This document shows positions 59,930 through 64,000 of a stretch of 64,000 nucleotides of DNA, piece by piece; position 1 is the first letter of the stretch; each line of letters begins with the position of its first letter. The stretch comes from Glossina fuscipes (Eukaryota; Arthropoda; Insecta; Diptera; Glossinidae). The position numbers and the translations under genes are program-made. The DNA is taken from NCBI RefSeq assembly GCF_014805625.2, contig NW_023998432.1, positions 6,537,171-6,601,170 of the forward strand. The letters are read 5' to 3'. Under the pieces are notes generated by a model. The model searched no databases. It saw only the letters and a program-made list of their open reading frames with translations, and had not been told where the DNA came from.

Positions 59930-60150
59930 AGTTCTTGCAATTATTCAAGCTTCAAAGAAGTGGCGACCTTATGTAATCTGGATTAAGGTAAAAATTTTTT
60001 TAATTGGAATGCCAAGAAAGACGTATTCCTGAGAGTTTCGAGATGGGCTATCTTCATTCAGGAATTCAATTTTACAATTCAACATAAGTCGGGCAGCAAA
60101 ATGCGACACGTTGATGTTCTTAGCCGAGAGTCGTGTTTATTAATCGAACA
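59930..60150 (+). pseudogene. RNase H, second half
   Basis: Text: VLAIIQASKKWRPYVIWIKV, then RDGLSSFRNSILQFN-like and LQFNISRAAKC in shifted frames. The end SGSKMRHVDVLSRES corresponds to the G-S-x-M-x-H-V-D-A-L-S-R block with its Asp. It continues the half at 55860-56034. Confidence 0.75.
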
Positions 60151-60179
60151 TTTATTGAAACAGCGTATAATCGCAAAGC

Positions 60180-61090
60180 TCAAAAGTTAGACGGCTGGGT
60201 GAAATCAATAAAAAAAATATAAGTAAGAAATTCATATGAAGACTTCTACTTAAAATATGACGTATTACATAAAGACCCCGCTAGCAAGAGATAAACCCAT
60301 TAGCACAACGAGGAAGTCATTCTTGAACAAAGAACCCAAAAGATTTAATCGAAACAACATTTTATAGCCCAAACATAGCAAAGAAAGTGGAGAAAAACGT
60401 AGAGAGTTGTGTAAGCTGTCTTGCAGTGATAGTGGCAAAAAATACGGATTATTGATTCCAATAAACAGATAAACCTATCACATCTTTTAACCTCCACAGG
60501 TGTTTCTAGAAGAAATGGGTAAGTCGAAAGAATTGACAAAATGGTCACAACTTTGCTGAGTAAATTGTGTATTGATCAACCTCAGAAATGGTACAAACAC
60601 ATTGATAGAGAAAATCAGTGTATAAATAATAAGCCTCCGAAAAGTACACATATATCATCATTTAAAGTGTTAACTGAAATGGATGTGCGAATTAAAACAC
60701 AACCTGAACTACGTAAGGTACTTGAAGAACTTATAATAGAAAGTTTAGATATGGAAAACGACAATTAACGCCTCCTTCCTCGAAATAACACAGGTCGCAT
60801 TCAGGCTGAAAACAAGAAAACCTTCTATCGCACGAGGACTGAAGCACCAAAATACAGCTTAAACTATTTGGTCAGTATAAAACGAGCTCAGCTGGTTTTT
60901 GGTTTGAAGTTGAAACAAAAATACCTTGGTACATACAATATAACTTTTAATATAACTTATCAACTTAATCGTGATAGATATGAAGTTGAAAAGGTTGGCG
61001 ATGTAGAAAGCCTAAGAAGAATCACTACTCTGATCACTGGCACCCATCATTCGAGGCGAATGACAATTCAGAATGGCCGAATGTAGAAAA
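60180..61090 (+). pseudogene. Gypsy integrase, broken
   Basis: Zinc-binding region in shifted frames: NPLAQRGSHS near 60294, then VESCVSCLA with the Cys pair near 60405-60430. The open part at 60541-60768 reads TTLLSKLCIDQPQKWYKHID and NKPPKSTHISSFKVLT, typical of the end of the catalytic domain. The C-terminal part (60868-61086) reads LVSIKRAQLVFGLKLKQKYL, then a YQLNRDRYEVEKVGDVES block typical of mdg1/mdg3-type integrase ends. The catalytic core between about 60450 and 60540 is mostly deleted. Confidence 0.8.
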
Positions 61091-61096
61091 TACGGA

Positions 61097-61352
61097 AAAC
61101 TACTGTAATTAAACGCCTTCCAGATAAATATTTCTAAACTGGGGCAGTCCTGATATGTCATTATTATTTTTCATTATTATTCATTGGTATTGCATAATTT
61201 TTTTCTTTAAGTTTATAATAAGACATTTGAAATTTTCTTTTCTTTAAATAAATCACTTTCACCAAAAAGTGTTTCGAATTTTTTTTCTTTAAAAAAATCA
61301 GTTCTACTAAAAAGTGTGTTTGCTTTTATTGTAATTCGCGGAACGCTCCACA
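61097..61352 (+). repeat. 3' LTR of the mdg3-like Gypsy element
   Basis: It shares AAAACTACTGTAATTAAA at its start and the end ...TAATTCGCGGAACGCTCCACA with 54210-54312. It contains two internal copies of a CACTTTCACCAAAAAGTG / CAGTTCTACTAAAAAGTG block. Confidence 0.55.
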
Positions 61353-61354
61353 TG

Positions 61355-62640
61355 TATGATTTTCAACACATTTCGCTTATTTAACATATTCTTTTAAACT
61401 TATTCTTGTTCGATCTCAATAAGAGAGAACATGGTATACACAACAAATAGCTGTACCTTAATTTCCTGTTAACGACTTTACTGTAAGTTAATATTAAATT
61501 TATAAGTTAATATTGAATAACTAGCGAAGCGTAAAAGCGACGACCGGAGTTAAAAGCGTTATATTTTATCGATATTTAGATTCACTTTTACACGTCTAAT
61601 TACATTTTTACTTCGATACTAATATTTTATTTATTTTTTAATCCTGATATATTTTATCATTCGCAAACGCGTACGTAATCAATTAATACTATATTTATCA
61701 ACACATCGGCCGACCATTATTATCGATATTTCACATTTACTTGTATATGTCTAATCTCAGTCTTACGTTGATATCTTATATATTTCGTATAATAACATGT
61801 TTTTCTTTTGTGTATGCGGAAGCGCGCGCGGATTGTAATTCAAAAATTTTAGAGGACACGTTAACTTAAAAGTAATTTCATTTTTTTTTTATTTATGTTT
61901 GTATTCAAGTTCTTAAGTTTCCTTTAATACTCACTATTGAGAGCATGAACAGAAGAAAAATAGCGTAATTAGGATTATCTTTTCTCTTTTTCTTTTTTTA
62001 ATACACTTAGTGACATTTTAAGCTAATATAAAAGAATGTGCTTAATACACTCATGTTTCGTTTCCCTGATCAAATGAAACGCTGGTTATTCCTTTTCCTT
62101 CCTTTAAATCCAGGGTAAATATCGAATGATACAAGATTATTTCGTTGCTGGATTAAGTCCGCTTTTAAAACCAGCAGCAAGCATATACAAAAAAAACTTC
62201 TTAATAAATTGACTTTTGCTTTAGTCCTTTTTTGTAGAAATTTAATTTAAAAACTCCAACTTCACTCTTGCGAAAGTTTTTCTCTGCTTTTTCTTTATTT
62301 TTGTTTGCTTCACTAAAAGAATAATCTCTTGTGATCGCTATTGTTAGATGTGTCACACGGACTATGTTGAATTTTTAATTGCAAACGCAATTGCCAGCGC
62401 TGTTAGTGTTCTGCCACTTTAAGCTAGTTTTAGAATTTTTGTGAATTATGCATACATTTATTTTTAAAACCAGGGATGGTGTTTTCTTTTTTTATCTATA
62501 TATTTTTACATATATAATGTTTCATCCTTTTTGGACAGTGTCGTTTTTATGCTTTTTTTATTGTTTAGGCATTTCTGTCACTTCACGGTGCTTTATTTTA
62601 AATATATTGGCTTATTCCGTAGTACACTTATTTACTTTTC
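61355..62640. other. AT-rich sequence with a diverged duplicated block
   Basis: TATCGATATTT, then CACTTTTACACGTCTAAT at about 61566-61600, is echoed at about 61719-61755 (TATCGATATTTCACATTTAC), a spacing of about 153 bp. No ORF. Possibly LTR sequence. Confidence 0.4.
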
Positions 62641-62643
62641 TCT

Positions 62644-62742
62644 CTTCGCTTGGGCTAACTCGCCGATTTGTCTAGGTATTCGGCTTCACTTAATAATTAA
62701 CTTTATTTTGATTTACCCTGTCCCCATAATTAAAAGTATTCT
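62644..62742 (+). repeat. Dispersed repeat, copy of 49776-49874
   Basis: GCTTGGGCTAACTCGCCGAT and CTTAATAATTAACTTTATTT, same order as at 49790 and 49820. Confidence 0.6.
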
Positions 62743-62744
62743 CT

Positions 62745-63645
62745 TCTCATATGTTTATGCCGGACAATTAAAAAAAAAGGGAGCACCAGTTCAAGAGAAG
62801 CTGTCAGGGAAGTACGTGTTAAACAAAGATTCAAGTTTAAACCTTAACGAAAAGAACAATATCTAAATAAGTTCTTGGTCATTTGCCATAAATTCATTTC
62901 AGTGATCGTCAGTAGTACTTATTGCTCAATTGCAAAAGGACAAATGGAAATAATACTGTCTCTCATCGTACTACAATCAGATATGGCCAAATTGCAATCA
63001 AAGCATCGCTAAAGGATGTCAAGAGCGGGAGAGACTGTGGCACCAGCTAACAACGGATTTAAATTCAATCATCTTTATAATCAGTTTCTAAAAATCAAAA
63101 TAAAGTGCAACTTTTTAATTTACACAAAACACATTTTGAAACGCATTTGTTGTTTACATCTTTTATTTAGAAATTGTTGGTTCTAATATCTTAGCTATGG
63201 TATTTTCCTTATCAATTTGATAAAGCAACACAATTCAGTTTAGAAGTGATGTTCTTCGTTCTTTACTTATTCGCCTTAATTGGGAGGCCTCTCCAAATAA
63301 TTTGTGGATGCTGAAGAAGCTAAATGGCTAAAGGAATCACCGGAGGTATGTAGATACTCTTTAATCACTCGCTCCAATTTTCCCTGCCACGTATTCTGAA
63401 GCCAGTTTTCACACATGAAAGGACTTCCAAGGGGCTACATATAACAACTATATATTTTGTCACGGGCATAGTCCGTTGCGCGGTAGATCGTTTTCAAATT
63501 TTTATTCGGCCTGCTGTGCCACAAGACAAAGAAAAAAAAAACAATTGAAAATAGAAATAAACAAAAAGGATTTGAACCTGAGGTAAGAAAAAAAAGCCCA
63601 GAAAACAAAATAAATGCTCAACCAGACTCTTAATGAGGTCATATT
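62745..63645. other. LTR-like or intergenic sequence without ORF
   Basis: No gene seen. It lies between two dispersed-repeat blocks that may belong to one LTR. Confidence 0.4.
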
Positions 63646-63649
63646 GTGT

Positions 63650-63785
63650 AAGTTCGTCTACGAAGTCCGATGTCCGTCCTGTCCGTCGTTGTTGGTCCCT
63701 TCTTAGTCCGCCAGTAACCGTTCCAAGCCCCCTACCTTCACTCGCGCGTACACCCATCCACACTCCGCTTCAGCGGTGCAGTATG
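63650..63785 (+). repeat. Dispersed repeat block, copy of 56246-56390
   Basis: Blocks GTCCGTCGTTGTTGGTCCCT, TTAGTCCGCC, CCCCCTACCTTCACTCGCGC and CTTCAGCGGT align in order with the first copy. Confidence 0.6.
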
Positions 63786-63858
63786 CCACTTAACCACACA
63801 TTTTTTGTAGCCAAGCAATTCCAATTTTAATTTTTACTTATTACCGCTGGCATTTTGA

Positions 63859-63999
63859 TTAACATCCAATAATACCTGAACGTTGAGATGATGAAGCGCC
63901 AGCTAAAGATGTGACATCCTCGTGAGAGATACACGATGGTTGCTCCAATTGCTGAGGTTTCACAAAAGCAGATGAGGGCGCAGTACATACAATATCGTC
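63859..63999 (-). CDS. Partial coding segment at window edge, unidentified (minus strand)
   Basis: The frame is open from the window end to the stop at 63861-63859. It reads DDIVCTAPSSAFVKPQQLEQ, PSCISHEDVTSLAGASSSQR and SGIIGC. A donor, TTCAG|GTATTA (63876/63875), lies just before the end, so it may be an internal exon of a minus-strand host gene whose earlier part lies outside. The Ser/Gln-rich composition is plainly more protein-like than the neighbouring sequence. The identity is unknown. A retroelement origin cannot be ruled out because LTR-like DNA abuts it. Confidence 0.35.
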   Translation of the reverse strand, partial: DDIVCTAPSSAFVKPQQLEQPSCISHEDVTSLAGASSSQRSGIIGC

Positions 64000-64000
64000 G

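Larger units (their letters stand above)
56031..59933. mobile_element. 3.9-kb LTR-like insertion flanked by a 4-bp duplication
   Basis: The unit 56035-59929 starts TGTAATTGACATAG and ends GCGGACGTTACA. The 4 bases before it (ATTT, 56031-56034) and after it (AGTT, 59930-59933) look like one target duplication with one change. Deleting the unit joins ...HELE to VLAIIQASKKWRPYVI, restoring the expected RNase H text. Inside there is no gag or pol ORF, but a pyrimidine-rich block, a tRNA-like segment, a four-copy palindrome, a tandem array and AATAAA signals (59582, 59658). It resembles a very long solo LTR or a non-autonomous LTR element. Secondary insertions inside it are possible. Confidence 0.6.
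54210..61352 (+). mobile_element. mdg3-like Gypsy LTR retrotransposon, decayed, carrying a 3.9-kb insertion
   Basis: On the + strand the order is LTR remnant (54210-54312), Gag (54432-55205), protease (about 55340-55575), RNase H start (about 55860-56034), insertion (56035-59929), RNase H end (59930-60130), integrase (about 60180-61090) and LTR remnant (about 61104-61352). The reverse transcriptase between protease and RNase H is deleted. The Gypsy order PR-RT-RH-IN and the integrase text support the superfamily. The mdg3-like label rests on the short LTRs and Gag style and is tentative. Confidence 0.75.

Overview
The window reads as eukaryotic, AT-rich, intron- or heterochromatin-like DNA from a dipteran insect. 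The grounds are a mariner transposon, R1-, Jockey- and RNase H-bearing non-LTR retrotransposons, BEL/Pao and Gypsy (mdg3-like and Osvaldo-like) LTR elements, short fly-type interspersed repeats with a 'TATACCC...' start, and one long Gln/His-rich exon of the kind common in fly regulatory genes. A higher fly, possibly a tephritid fruit fly, is my best guess. The species is inference only. Nothing in the window looks prokaryotic.

Layout. 1-2740 is a decayed Jockey-type non-LTR element (+), directly followed at 2745-5200 by a decayed R1-clade element (+). 5500-6190 is an endonuclease remnant (-). 6550-7080 is a diverged tandem array of about 150-bp units with an inverted relative at 27620-28130. 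12630-13855 is a near-complete but dead mariner. 19755-21090 (-) and 25834-26180 (-) are two more non-LTR remnants. 22472-22875 (-) is the best host-gene feature: a 5' coding exon with an ATG, an upstream in-frame stop and a splice donor. Weaker candidate host exons lie at 8376-8511 (-), 38955-39190 (+), 39482-39651 (+) and 63859-63999 (-). 25020-25620, 31020-31680 and 34620-35760 are three copies of one interspersed repeat; the last is split by a palindromic MITE at 34715-35126.

The right third (41.2-64 kb) is a nest of transposons. A minus-strand non-LTR element with gag, endonuclease, RT and RNase H (48050 down to about 41185) is interrupted by a 2-kb LTR-like unit (42611-44620) and probably by a smaller solo LTR (41221-41738). 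A second RT remnant lies at 48880-49720. At 51750-54060 an Osvaldo-like Gypsy element (-) is split by a BEL/Pao fragment. At 54210-61352 an mdg3-like Gypsy element (+) has lost its RT and carries a 3.9-kb insertion (56035-59929) inside its RNase H, flanked by a 4-bp direct repeat with one mismatch.

How it works together: the window is mostly a record of successive insertions, probably within or between host genes with long introns. Every transposon ORF I could read is broken by stops, frameshifts or deletions, so I infer no active element here. The items I find most worth checking are the LTR-like unit with an internal tandem array, TATA box and splice donor; the tRNA-like box A/box B segment and the four-copy palindromic motif inside the 3.9-kb insertion; the SAP-like start of two Gag proteins; and the candidate host exons.
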